A stretch of 64,000 bases of DNA from a virus. This document shows positions 15,849 through 25,303 of the stretch, one piece after another (within the stretch, counting starts at the first letter, position 1; each line of letters starts with the position of its first letter). Made by a program: the position numbers and the translations under genes. The DNA is taken from positions 62,001-126,000 of the IMG/VR virus record IMGVR_UViG_3300021963_009993. The stretch is one strand, 5' to 3'. The notes beneath the pieces are model-generated. The model ran no database searches. It was not told the DNA's origin and saw only the letters and a list, made by a program, of their open reading frames with translations.

Positions 15849-16388
15849 ATGAGAACATTTCTTGAATTTTTCCATAATCATAATACAGAAGACACCTGCG
15901 AGAAACTAGTACTTTTAAAGAAGGTTTTAGAAAAAGGTGGTCTTCAGGTACATGATGGAACACATGATCATCTCAATCCTTTTTTGTTTGTGAAAGCATG
16001 GCCAAAACCAAATAGCTTTGAAGGAATAAGATTTTATATGAATGGAGACATACTTTCATTCAGAGTTCAAAAGTATCAAGAAACACAACCATATGGCCAA
16101 GCTTACCATATGGATGTTCAAAAGATGTTTGAAGATAATATTCTGAATAAGAAGGATGAAAAGGAAGCTTTGGCAGAGACATTCAAAGCAATAGACCAAA
16201 AAGTCAGAAAATTCTTCAGAGACAGCAAGAAAGCTGAAGATGAAATAGTTAAAACACAAATAACAAGTATGGATATTGAAGACAAGACAGATGATGGAAG
16301 GCTTAATAGAAAACCAGATGATGCACCTTTGATTGTGAATCCTTATGGTGGCGATTATTCAAATAAAGTTTATAGCAAAGGAAATTAA
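15849..16388 (+). CDS. hypothetical protein
   Basis: 179 residues starting MRTFLEFFHNHN (aromatic 4 and 7 as in the capsid-targeting group, but no glutamate). The middle contains EGIRFYMNGDILSFRVQKYQ, a beta hairpin, with GQAYHMDVQKMFED after it; the C-terminal third is charged and helical. Not recognised. It lies 11 bases after the preceding gene in the tail operon. Confidence 0.55.
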   Translation: MRTFLEFFHNHNTEDTCEKLVLLKKVLEKGGLQVHDGTHDHLNPFLFVKAWPKPNSFEGIRFYMNGDILSFRVQKYQETQPYGQAYHMDVQKMFEDNILNKKDEKEALAETFKAIDQKVRKFFRDSKKAEDEIVKTQITSMDIEDKTDDGRLNRKPDDAPLIVNPYGGDYSNKVYSKGN

Positions 16389-16405
16389 TAAATTTTAATT
16401 AAAAT

Positions 16406-16921
16406 ATGCCAAGTGAAATAGACAATCTTTTTGTAGCAGCGCAAAATCTTGCCAACAAGACGGGAGTAAACAGGTATCAACCGGCATATCAAACACTAAG
16501 AAAAGGCACAATAATTCAATTTATTTATGACCTTGCGAAGCCCGGCCATGACAAGACACCTTTGGTTATAATAACTGGGATAAATGACAAGTATATTTGG
16601 GGTCTTAATTTACATTATCTATTGTTTCCAGAGATCAAGAGACTACTTCAAAGAAGAGGCTATAATGCCTGTAATAATCCAAATTTCTCATACGATAATA
16701 TCAAATCCGACGACTATATAGTATCAGCGTTCAGACAGTACAAAAAATTTGCAATTAGAAGAATGAATATTTTGAATTGTGACTATCTTCTGAATGTAAT
16801 GGCATCTGTCCGTGCTGTCGATCCACAAGAAATAGAAGCATTGCGCTCAAATATAAGAGAGCAACTTAACAGGACAATAAACCCAACATTTAAAAACATA
16901 AAACAGACAGAGATTAGATAA
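16406..16921 (+). CDS. conserved phage protein with GLNLHYLLFPE motif
   Basis: 171 residues. KGTIIQFIYDLAKPGHDKTP leads into LVIITGINDKYIWGLNLHYL, a beta-rich region; strands of the form P-L-V-hydrophobic ... GLNLHYL occur in proteins of T4-like and SPO1-like phages whose role is unclear to me (structural or homing-related annotations exist). The C-terminal half is helical and basic. The stop overlaps the tape-measure start by one base (TAATG), so it is translationally coupled and could be a tape-measure chaperone by position; this is inference. Confidence 0.6.
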   Translation: MPSEIDNLFVAAQNLANKTGVNRYQPAYQTLRKGTIIQFIYDLAKPGHDKTPLVIITGINDKYIWGLNLHYLLFPEIKRLLQRRGYNACNNPNFSYDNIKSDDYIVSAFRQYKKFAIRRMNILNCDYLLNVMASVRAVDPQEIEALRSNIREQLNRTINPTFKNIKQTEIR

Positions 16922-19900
16922 TGGCAAAAGACTCACTAGGAAGAGATGTTGACCTTGGCGACATGAGCATAAAAGATGTCAAATCCATGCTTCAAAGTCT
17001 TATGTCAGGTGCAGTTGGCCCTAAAACTGATGTTGGAAATAAAAAAGATCCTACCACAGAAAAAATAGCCGAAGTAGCAAGTTTGCTTGAATCCCTTAAC
17101 AAGACAATAGGAAAAGATTTAAAAGAAGCAGTTGCTTACATGGAAATGGCTGTTGCAGCCAAAGACGGTAAAAGCAGTTCCTCAGATGCAAAAGCTTTTA
17201 CAAACGATGTAACTCAAAGCATGACTTCTCTTGCCGACAACATAAAAGATTTACACAAACATGCGACAACAAAAGGTAGCCTTTATGTTCATGACCAAGG
17301 AGCGCATGACTTATTAACTAAGATATACGACCAATTATCTTCAGGTGGAAGTGCCATTCCATCTTCTATACCATCAGCACCTAGTCCTAGTAGCCCTAGC
17401 GGTGGCAACATTGCTCCAAGAAGGAGAAGAGCCATAAGTTATGATGATGATTATGGTTATGATTTTGATGATCCATCCAAAAGACTTTTCAAACAAATAG
17501 AAAAAGCGACTGCTGCAACAGAAAGAACAATTTTTGCAATTAGTGAAAAGGGTGAAAGTCTTCAGGAAACATTATTCGGTGGTCTTGTTGACAACCAGTT
17601 GAAGTTTATAAAAGATTCAAGACAAGCAGCGTATGCTGTAGCTGGGATAACAGGTGAAGCAAAAGGTTTGCAAAAACAATTTACTGAAGTTGAAAGAAGC
17701 GCATATCTTACAGGTTTTGGCAGAGAAGAACTTCAAAAACAATATCTTACAAATTTGAAAACTGGAATTCGTGATTTAAAAACAGCTCAAAAAATATCTG
17801 TTGCATCCTTGAACACAGAAAATCAGTTAGGATTGGCTGCTGGTTCTTTGAATGAAAACTTCCGTGATTTAAATTTACAAGCAAAGTTTACTGATGCACA
17901 AATTGCCGATGCTGGCAGAGGGATGCGTGAGGTAGCAAGAAACACAGGACTAACCGGCGAAGCATTGACCAAGGCAATAGGTAGCAGCAAACAATTTACA
18001 GAACAAATGAGAAATGCTGCGACATTGACTGCATCCGCAAATAAAAACATTCTTGAAATTGTCGCAAACGCTCAAAAACTTGGTGTTGATAAAGCAGCTA
18101 GTGCCATATTAAGCAAAGCGACAAGTAGTGCCGATTTGATATTAAATGCCTCTGACCAAACATCTAACTTGCTGTATCGTGCTGCATCAGCTGTTGGAAG
18201 AGTTGGCGATTTACAAAAAGGTATTTTGACAAGAAGTAAAGCTGGATTAAAAGATCTTGGAAAAGGTTTTGAAAGTATATTAAAGCAATTTGGTGTGCAA
18301 AGTCTTGAAGCCATAGACAATCTTACAGATGAAGACAAGTTTAGAATTAATGTTCAATTAAAAGCAGCTTATGGTGTTGAGCTTGGAGAATTGAGAAACT
18401 TAACCGAAGTATTAAACGAGTCAGGCAAGGGATTATCAGACAGACTTGCTGATATTAATAAAAAAATGCAAGGCAATCTTACATTGGAAGAAAAGAATGC
18501 CTTGATGGAAGAAATTAGGCAAAAGAAGACTAGTGCAGCTTTGAGTGCCTTGACAGCTTTAGATGAAGCAGCCAAGGGTGCAAAAGACATGAACCAAGCT
18601 TTAGCCAAATTTGGTTCAAGAAAATCAGAATTTGAAGGTGATATAAAAGCTCTTGGTGGAAGCTTTGGTAGCGCAACAGAAGCAGCAAGAGTTGCATTGA
18701 ATGAATCAATAAAAAATATTAATGCCGGATTACAGCAAAGTGGAAAAGAAGGAATAAAGGTAGACAGTTCCGAAATTGAAAAGGCCTTGAGAGATCCAAC
18801 GGCATTAAGAGAATTGACAGCGAAGATTACCAAGGGTGAACAAGAACTAGCAACAGCACAAAAAGCTCAACTAGATCCAATGACTGCTGTTCAACAATCC
18901 TTCGCTGAATACAATGATTTGTTCAAAGATTATAGTACTGGTGCGATAAACTCGTTGACTAATCTTGTTGGAAAAACAGGATTTATGGTTGCTGGCATAG
19001 GGACAATTGGAATTCAACTTGCTTCTTTGACAGCCAACTTAACAAATAAAAGTGGTTTGATTGGGGGATTGGCAGAGCAGATAGGCAGTCTTGCTGCTCA
19101 AGGTAAAGAAGGTGGCCTTGGTGGGATAGCTGCTAGCTTAGGCGACTACATATTTAATTTCAGCAAGATTAAACAAAGTTTATCTCCAATATTTGGTGAA
19201 AGTGCAGCATTAACAGAAGCAGCAGCAGAAGAAGCTGGTGGTCTTCCAACTCCTGTTCCTACACCAACTCCCACTCCAACTCCAGTACCGACACCACCAC
19301 CAGCACCGTTGCCAACTGGCCTTGATGCAATTTGTCAGCAAATGTTGACAGTTTTAAAAGACCAACTTGATTTGATGAAAAAAGACAATATTCAATCAAG
19401 AATTAAATTTACAAAGAAATACTTTACAGATTACTTGAAGCCGATGGCCAAGCATATCGAAGAGCTTAAGACAGCTTTGGTTGCTGGGCCTATTCCATCA
19501 CCTTCCACAACTAGTCCATCGGGAAGTCCACCTGTAACTACACCAGGTGGTGATGACAGTATTATTGATGGTTTAAATAGCGGTGCATTTTTTGACAAGG
19601 CACAAAAATTCTTACAAGAACAAGGGCCAAAACTAGCTGTAATGGCTGTGGCTTTGGTTGCATTGGCTACTGGCATAATAGCTATTGCCAATAAGATATT
19701 AAAATTTAGTGGATTGAATATTCAAGAGGCTGTTGAAACAGCAGCTGCAATAGGCACGATTCTTGGTTCAACAGCAATATTAATAAAAGCAACAATAGAA
19801 GGTTACAAAAAACTTGACGAGTATGAAGGCGAAATAAATGCATTAAAGCCAGAGAAATCTTTAAAAGTTGGACTTAAAATTGGTGCTTTAGCATTGGCAT

Positions 19901-22900
19901 TGTTTGGGTTAGCTACTGGTGTTGTTTATGCTGTCAACAAAATAGCTGAATTCGCTGGAATTAACATAGCAACAGTAGCAGAAACAGCAGGTACTATTGC
20001 AGGCGTTCTTGGCTCTGTTGGTTTAATTGCTGAAGCTGTCAAGAAAGCAATACCATATCTTGAAGAAAATGCAGAATTTTTTGATAGTCTTTATGAAAAA
20101 ATTCCAGCGATAGCAAGAGGCGCAATAGTTGTTGGCTTACTAGCACCAGCTATGGTTTTACTTGGAGTTGCTGTTTTAGCTCTTACTGTTGGTTTGGCAA
20201 AATTAAGTGGATTTGATGCACAAAGTGCATTAAAGTCAGGGTTGCTTGTTGCAGCAATAATAGGATCTGCTGGAATAATAGCTGCTTCTGTTGCTGGGGC
20301 TATATTCGGTTTGGAAGCATTGGGAACTTTAGCAACTGGATTGAATCCAGCAACTTTAGCACTTATTGAAGCTGGAGCGTGGACTCTACTACTAGCAGGA
20401 CCAGCATTAACACTACTTGGAATCGGAGTCCTAGCATTAACTAGTGGAATAGCAAGTCTAACAGGCTTTGATGCTGGCACAGCTTTAAAAGCAGGTCTGA
20501 CGGTTGCAGCAATTATATTTAGTGCTGGTCTAATAGCTGTTTCAACATTAGCAGCACTAGAAGGTCTTTTCCAACTTGGATTGTTGGCACCAGCTTTGTA
20601 TCTTGCTTTGCCACTTATTTATTTTGGAGCAGAAACATTACTGTTATTTGCACCAGCAATGACATTGCTAGGTCTTGGTGTCTTAGCTTTGACAGCTGGT
20701 GTTGCTTCATTGACAGGAATAAGTGCTTCTGATGCTCTTAAATCTGCTGGATTAGTAGCAGCAATCATTTTTGGTGCTGGTTTAATAGCCGTTGCAACTA
20801 TTGCTGGAATAGCTGGACTATATGGTCTTGGAGAACTGGCAAAAAAATTAAACCCTGCTGCCATAGGTTCTATATTCCTTGGAGCGGGACTTTTGTTTTT
20901 ACTTGCTCCAGCGATGACTGCGCTTGGTTCAGCTTTATTGCTGTTGACAAATAGTGTTGCTGGTGCATTTAACATAGATGCTGGTAAAGCTGAAGAAATA
21001 TCAAATACAATAGCAGCGATAATATACGGAGCAGGTAAAATAGCCTTGGCTACCGTAGCAGGCATAGCCGGACTTGCTGCTTTGGGTTATTTGGGAACAC
21101 AGGCAGTTGCCTACATTCCTTTGATTTTGATTGGTGGAGTTGCACTTGCTATTTTAGCACCTGCAATAGCAGCTTTGGGTGCTGGATTGCTTTCTTTTAT
21201 AGATGGTGTTGCTTCTAATTTTGATATTGATGCAAAAAAAGCTGAAGAAGTTGGGGATCTTGTATCAACGATAATTTATGCGTGTGGAAAAATAGCAGTT
21301 GCTACTGCATTTGGCATAGCCGGATTAGCATTATTCCCAGCAGTATTACCCCTCGTTCCTTTGGCATGGCTTGGTGGCAAGATTCTTAAATGGCTTGCCC
21401 CCGGTTTAGTAGAACTTGGTGCTGGTCTTCTGAATGTTATTGATGCAAAAGCAGCATTGGCTGATATTGATTCTGGAACGGTAAAAGAAACAGCAGATTT
21501 TTTTGAAGCGTTGCTTGTGGGACTAGGCAGAATAGCAGACGCAACATTATCTGGACTTAATTCTTTGGCTAATTTTGGAGTAGCCTTAGTAGGATTATTT
21601 TTTTACTGGCCTTTCATTAGAAAAGGTCAAGAAGCATTTAGAACAGTAGTACCCGATTTGCTTCTTTTAGGAACTATAATAACATGGCAAATTGGGACAC
21701 TTGCTGATGCTTTTGGATTAGATGCGGAAATAGTTGCAGAAGCTGGTGAAATATTTACAGCACTTGCAGACACAATATCAATAGTTGTTGAAAAATCGAT
21801 GCAAGCTCTTAACTCCCTTGCCGTATTGGGTGCCTTTTCAGTACTTGCATTTTTTATAAGCCCTTTGATATATGCTGGCAAATTAGCGTTTTATGGTTTG
21901 GTTGGTGAATTAGTTGGATTGGCAGCAGCACTTGCTGTTGCACACAAGATGTTTATAGCTGTTGGTTTCGACGCTGAAGTTGGCGAAGAAATCAGCATGA
22001 TATTGAATCAGATGCAAACAATATTCCATGACATTTCAAGCGTTCTTAATGATTTTGTTGGAACAGTCATTCCATTGTTTAGCTCATGGTCAATATTCGG
22101 AAGTGTTTCTTATCAAATACAAAAATACATACCAGAAATACGAACAGCATTTTTCAACATAGTATCTTTCTTGTCTAGTGGGATTATAGCTCCACTATTT
22201 ATGCTCCCACCACCGGCAGCCTTAGAGCATGCAAAGAAAATTCTTGAACCACTACCAACAATATTCAGCAGCATAGCAGCAGCCATAAATTCAGTTGCGA
22301 ATGAACTTGTTCCATTGTTTAAAGATGGTTGGATATTTAGTTCTGCTGCTTCCAAGATAAAACCACTAATTCCAGAAATGCGTGAGGGCATAGCAACTGT
22401 AACGAGTTTTGTTGGAGAAGGAATTATAGATCCTGTTTTGAGCAACATAGGAAATCCAAGAGATGCCAAAATAGCTGCCGAGGCATTGAAAGCAACCAGC
22501 GAAATAATTCAAGTTCTGCCTAGCGTAATAAACGGCGTTGCTACTGACTTGGCAAGATTAACCAAGACTGGTTTCTTTGGTGGTGCAAGCAAATTTACCA
22601 AAGCTCTCGATGTTGCCAGAGGAGATTTCAAAGAATCATTTACAGAAATAGCAAAATTCATTGATGAAGGAATCATCAATCCAATATTTGCAAATATAGG
22701 AAATCCAAGGGATGTGAAAATTGCAGCAGAAGCCTTAAAAGGAATTTCAGAAATGATTCCTTTGATTCCTCCTGTTGTTGATAGTATTGAAAAAGAACTT
22801 GGGCCTTTTGTAAACAAGCCAAGTGGCAGAAAAAAAATTGCCAAAGCTCTTAGAGTTGCTACTGGTGGATTCAAAGAGAACTTTGAAGCCTTGACCATGT

Positions 22901-24399
22901 TTATCGATCAAGGAATCATAACTCCAATATTCCAAAATATTGGCAATCCAAGAGATGTAAAGATTGCAGCAGAGGCACTCAAGGGAATATCTGAAATAGT
23001 TCCTTTAATTCCCGTGGTAATCAAAGATTTAACAACAAATCTTGCTCCATTGGTAAAAGGAAATGGAAGAAGTGCGTGGAGAAAAGCACCTTTAGACAAA
23101 CTGTTGCAAATCACACCATTTTTCCAAGAAAGCTTTATCAAACTTGCCCAATTCCTTGATGAAGGCATAATAACTCCTATATTTGAATACATTGGCAATC
23201 CAAGAGATGTAAAGATTGCAGCAGAAGCATTGGCTGGAATAAGCCAAATAGTAACAACATTACCGGGAATAATTCAAACATTAGTCTATAGCTTGCCTTG
23301 GATGTACAATGAAGTAAAGAAAATGACAGGTATTACTGACGAGGGTGCAACTCCCGGCGAAGCAGCAATGACATTTGCCAACATTTACAAATTCTTAAAT
23401 GCTGGATTGATTGATCCCATATTCTCTGAATTCAAAGATGTTGATAGGCTTCTGCAAGCAGTAGAAATAATGAAATTGATTGGCAAGGTTGTGCTTGTAA
23501 CCAAAGAAAGCATATTAACTATGGGTAAAGTCTTAAATGACTTCTATGGTGGTTTCTTTGGATTTTTCAAGAGCCCGGTTGCCAAAGCTGGCGATAAAGT
23601 AAAAGACTTCGCAAAGTTTTTCAAAGGAATAGCCAAGGCTCTTAATGAAGGCATAGTTGGGCCTGTCGTGAACAACTTGCCAGAATCATCTCTAATACAG
23701 GATGCTATTTACAAGATTCAATATACAACAGAACTATCTGATATGTTGCCATCGAACATACAGCGCATAGCAGCCAATTTGAATTCAATATCTCAATCTG
23801 GTATTGGTTTCGATCCATCAACTAGCGGCGATTACTTAAATGGATTTTTCTTAGACCTTGGTGCTTTTGTTGATGTGGCATTTGGTTCTGGTAATTTAAC
23901 AGCAACTAGCGAGGCACTTGAAATAGCCGTTAGTGAAGTTTCCAGCATTGAATCAAGTTTCGCAAGTTTAGCTGGTTCCTTGGAATCTATACAAGCCTCC
24001 ATGATACGAATTGCAGCTGTTGGAGATAGTTTTGGTGGATTAAATTTATCTTCCGCTGCAAATAATATAGCATCTGGAATAAGTACTATATCTTCTGCTA
24101 CTACTGGATTGGTTTCAAGTACATTCCCGAATGGGCCTACAAATCAAATTCGTGCTGAGTATGTTTCAACTGGGCCGGGATCTGCTGCTGGAGTTGGCGA
24201 GCTTAGTGGAATCAATGCGATATTGAGTGAAGAAGTTTCATTGACCAGACAAATGGTTCAAATCATGGGTGAGATTCGTGACTCATTAGCTGATGAAGGT
24301 GCTGATACAAGTGGGAATTCACCAAGTGGTAGAAAAATAACAGTACCTGGATTTGCAACTGGCAATTTCAATCAAAGCAGCATAAGAGAAGCGGAATAA
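16921..24399 (+). CDS. tail tape measure protein
   Basis: 2492 residues, the longest gene in the window, placed ahead of the tube and baseplate genes as tape measures are. The N-terminal 700 residues are helical with A/K/E-rich heptads. A PTPTPTPTPVPTPPPAPLP linker lies near residue 777. Residues about 900-1660 are strongly hydrophobic tandem units of the type LAPAMTLLGLGVLALTAGVA, probably membrane-inserting segments used in DNA delivery. Residues about 1830-2110 hold four to five copies of an 82-84 residue unit marked GNPRDVKIAAEALKGISE. The C-terminus is Ser/Gly-rich. At the usual relation of about 0.15 nm per residue the tail would be near 370 nm (inference). Confidence 0.93.
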   Translation: MAKDSLGRDVDLGDMSIKDVKSMLQSLMSGAVGPKTDVGNKKDPTTEKIAEVASLLESLNKTIGKDLKEAVAYMEMAVAAKDGKSSSSDAKAFTNDVTQSMTSLADNIKDLHKHATTKGSLYVHDQGAHDLLTKIYDQLSSGGSAIPSSIPSAPSPSSPSGGNIAPRRRRAISYDDDYGYDFDDPSKRLFKQIEKATAATERTIFAISEKGESLQETLFGGLVDNQLKFIKDSRQAAYAVAGITGEAKGLQKQFTEVERSAYLTGFGREELQKQYLTNLKTGIRDLKTAQKISVASLNTENQLGLAAGSLNENFRDLNLQAKFTDAQIADAGRGMREVARNTGLTGEALTKAIGSSKQFTEQMRNAATLTASANKNILEIVANAQKLGVDKAASAILSKATSSADLILNASDQTSNLLYRAASAVGRVGDLQKGILTRSKAGLKDLGKGFESILKQFGVQSLEAIDNLTDEDKFRINVQLKAAYGVELGELRNLTEVLNESGKGLSDRLADINKKMQGNLTLEEKNALMEEIRQKKTSAALSALTALDEAAKGAKDMNQALAKFGSRKSEFEGDIKALGGSFGSATEAARVALNESIKNINAGLQQSGKEGIKVDSSEIEKALRDPTALRELTAKITKGEQELATAQKAQLDPMTAVQQSFAEYNDLFKDYSTGAINSLTNLVGKTGFMVAGIGTIGIQLASLTANLTNKSGLIGGLAEQIGSLAAQGKEGGLGGIAASLGDYIFNFSKIKQSLSPIFGESAALTEAAAEEAGGLPTPVPTPTPTPTPVPTPPPAPLPTGLDAICQQMLTVLKDQLDLMKKDNIQSRIKFTKKYFTDYLKPMAKHIEELKTALVAGPIPSPSTTSPSGSPPVTTPGGDDSIIDGLNSGAFFDKAQKFLQEQGPKLAVMAVALVALATGIIAIANKILKFSGLNIQEAVETAAAIGTILGSTAILIKATIEGYKKLDEYEGEINALKPEKSLKVGLKIGALALALFGLATGVVYAVNKIAEFAGINIATVAETAGTIAGVLGSVGLIAEAVKKAIPYLEENAEFFDSLYEKIPAIARGAIVVGLLAPAMVLLGVAVLALTVGLAKLSGFDAQSALKSGLLVAAIIGSAGIIAASVAGAIFGLEALGTLATGLNPATLALIEAGAWTLLLAGPALTLLGIGVLALTSGIASLTGFDAGTALKAGLTVAAIIFSAGLIAVSTLAALEGLFQLGLLAPALYLALPLIYFGAETLLLFAPAMTLLGLGVLALTAGVASLTGISASDALKSAGLVAAIIFGAGLIAVATIAGIAGLYGLGELAKKLNPAAIGSIFLGAGLLFLLAPAMTALGSALLLLTNSVAGAFNIDAGKAEEISNTIAAIIYGAGKIALATVAGIAGLAALGYLGTQAVAYIPLILIGGVALAILAPAIAALGAGLLSFIDGVASNFDIDAKKAEEVGDLVSTIIYACGKIAVATAFGIAGLALFPAVLPLVPLAWLGGKILKWLAPGLVELGAGLLNVIDAKAALADIDSGTVKETADFFEALLVGLGRIADATLSGLNSLANFGVALVGLFFYWPFIRKGQEAFRTVVPDLLLLGTIITWQIGTLADAFGLDAEIVAEAGEIFTALADTISIVVEKSMQALNSLAVLGAFSVLAFFISPLIYAGKLAFYGLVGELVGLAAALAVAHKMFIAVGFDAEVGEEISMILNQMQTIFHDISSVLNDFVGTVIPLFSSWSIFGSVSYQIQKYIPEIRTAFFNIVSFLSSGIIAPLFMLPPPAALEHAKKILEPLPTIFSSIAAAINSVANELVPLFKDGWIFSSAASKIKPLIPEMREGIATVTSFVGEGIIDPVLSNIGNPRDAKIAAEALKATSEIIQVLPSVINGVATDLARLTKTGFFGGASKFTKALDVARGDFKESFTEIAKFIDEGIINPIFANIGNPRDVKIAAEALKGISEMIPLIPPVVDSIEKELGPFVNKPSGRKKIAKALRVATGGFKENFEALTMFIDQGIITPIFQNIGNPRDVKIAAEALKGISEIVPLIPVVIKDLTTNLAPLVKGNGRSAWRKAPLDKLLQITPFFQESFIKLAQFLDEGIITPIFEYIGNPRDVKIAAEALAGISQIVTTLPGIIQTLVYSLPWMYNEVKKMTGITDEGATPGEAAMTFANIYKFLNAGLIDPIFSEFKDVDRLLQAVEIMKLIGKVVLVTKESILTMGKVLNDFYGGFFGFFKSPVAKAGDKVKDFAKFFKGIAKALNEGIVGPVVNNLPESSLIQDAIYKIQYTTELSDMLPSNIQRIAANLNSISQSGIGFDPSTSGDYLNGFFLDLGAFVDVAFGSGNLTATSEALEIAVSEVSSIESSFASLAGSLESIQASMIRIAAVGDSFGGLNLSSAANNIASGISTISSATTGLVSSTFPNGPTNQIRAEYVSTGPGSAAGVGELSGINAILSEEVSLTRQMVQIMGEIRDSLADEGADTSGNSPSGRKITVPGFATGNFNQSSIREAE
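22441..23240 (+). repeat. tandem ~250-base repeats inside the tape measure gene
   Basis: The codons for IGNPRDVKIAAEAL recur starting near 22447, 22699, 22945 and 23191, a spacing of 246-252 bases (82-84 codons). Each is preceded by a D/Q-E/Q-G-I-I-x-P-(I/V) stretch. A fifth, weaker unit precedes them (near 22175). The unit length is in frame, so changes in copy number would alter tail length in steps without frameshift. Confidence 0.8.
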
Positions 24400-24408
24400 A
24401 CAATAAAT

Positions 24409-24425
24409 AACTAACTAAGTTAGTT
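24409..24425. promoter_or_regulatory. short palindrome before the tube-like gene
   Basis: AACTAACTAAGTTAGTT is an odd-length perfect palindrome in the 37-base gap between the tape measure stop and the next gene. It could form a weak hairpin for processing or pausing; no T-run follows, so it is not a standard terminator. Confidence 0.3.
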
Positions 24426-24436
24426 TGGAGATTTAA

Positions 24437-24967
24437 ATGCCAATAGCAACAAACCAAAGCGGTAATCTACTACCAATCAAAGATTGTTATATTGAAGCAG
24501 CTGGTGTCCGAATAACTTTGGACAATTTGCCAGATATATCAGATACACATAGTGCTGATTATCAGTCTGAAGCTGGTATTGGTCGTTCTTTGCCCAGCAA
24601 AACATTTACAGCTGGTGGTGATAGAAGCATAGGCTGGAATATGAAGTTCATTGCGGATTCGGAGGCAAAACTTCAACAGAATTTATTACAGCTTCGATTT
24701 TTACAAAGCTTGACATATCCAAGAACATCAACCAGTAGTTTGCCATTTATACCACCAGCAATAGCCAAGATTAAATGCGGAAGTCTTTTGGGAAATGATC
24801 CATTATGTGTTGTGTTGACAAACTATAGTGTTAAGTTTCCAACTGATGTTCCTTGGTCTGAGACATCATATGTTCCTTATAAATTTGAAGTTGATCTTAG
24901 TTTTGTGGTTGTTTATGACAGCGGAAATCTTCCGGGGGCAGAGAGAATTATTACTTTGGGGAATTAA
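24437..24967 (+). CDS. tail-tube-like / baseplate tube-cap protein (gp48/gp54-like, tentative)
   Basis: 176 residues with a GGAG Shine-Dalgarno. The sequence is beta-rich: DCYIEAAGVRITLDNLPDIS, a mid-section with QNLLQLRFLQSLTYPRTST, then FIPPAIAKIKCGSLLGNDPL and VVLTNYSVKFPTDVPWSE, ending with a long strand pair. The features L-R-F-L-x-S-L-x-Y-P, PP, and S-V-x-(W/F)-P fit the tail-tube/tube-initiator fold (T4 gp48, gp54 and relatives), and the gene lies between tape measure and gp53-like wedge. Assignment to this group is from pattern and position, not from a clear signature. Confidence 0.5.
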   Translation: MPIATNQSGNLLPIKDCYIEAAGVRITLDNLPDISDTHSADYQSEAGIGRSLPSKTFTAGGDRSIGWNMKFIADSEAKLQQNLLQLRFLQSLTYPRTSTSSLPFIPPAIAKIKCGSLLGNDPLCVVLTNYSVKFPTDVPWSETSYVPYKFEVDLSFVVVYDSGNLPGAERIITLGN

Positions 24968-24968
24968 C

Positions 24969-25295
24969 ATGGCGAATTATATTGAATACGCAGCGCAGCT
25001 AACACCTCAAATCTTCGTTACACCGACGAGTAGATACAATAACTCGAAAGTACTTTACTATGGAGATGATAAGAAAATAACTTTTACAACATACAAAAAA
25101 AGAGAAATAGTACAAAGTGAAGATGACAAATTTTTAGTAATACCAGAAACCTACGCTTACAGACCCGACCTAGTATCTTATAAAATATATGCTACACCAG
25201 ATTACTGGTGGAAGATCATGGAATATAACAGTATTTCTGATATAGCTGACTTTGTTGGTGGTAGAACTATTAGAATTCCAAGCAACTATGTTTAA
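24969..25295 (+). CDS. baseplate wedge protein, gp53-like
   Basis: 108 residues from the ATG at 24969; the longer frame overlaps the preceding gene and is dismissed. TYAYRPDLVSYKIYATPDYW then WKIMEYNSISDIADFVGGRT and IRIPSNYV match the T4 gp53/Afp-type signature (YRPDLxSxxxYGTPxxWWxI...N ... IxxGxxIxIP). gp53 links wedges in the baseplate; the LysM-like fold ends in the conserved IRIP. Position between tube-like and hub genes agrees. Confidence 0.85.
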   Translation: MANYIEYAAQLTPQIFVTPTSRYNNSKVLYYGDDKKITFTTYKKREIVQSEDDKFLVIPETYAYRPDLVSYKIYATPDYWWKIMEYNSISDIADFVGGRTIRIPSNYV

Positions 25296-25303
25296 GGTGT
25301 TTT

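Noticed and set aside
20091-23198. Several minus-strand ORFs of 85-150 codons across the tape measure gene
   Set aside because: They mirror the alanine- and leucine-rich codons of the tape measure; composition and lack of start signals argue against genes.
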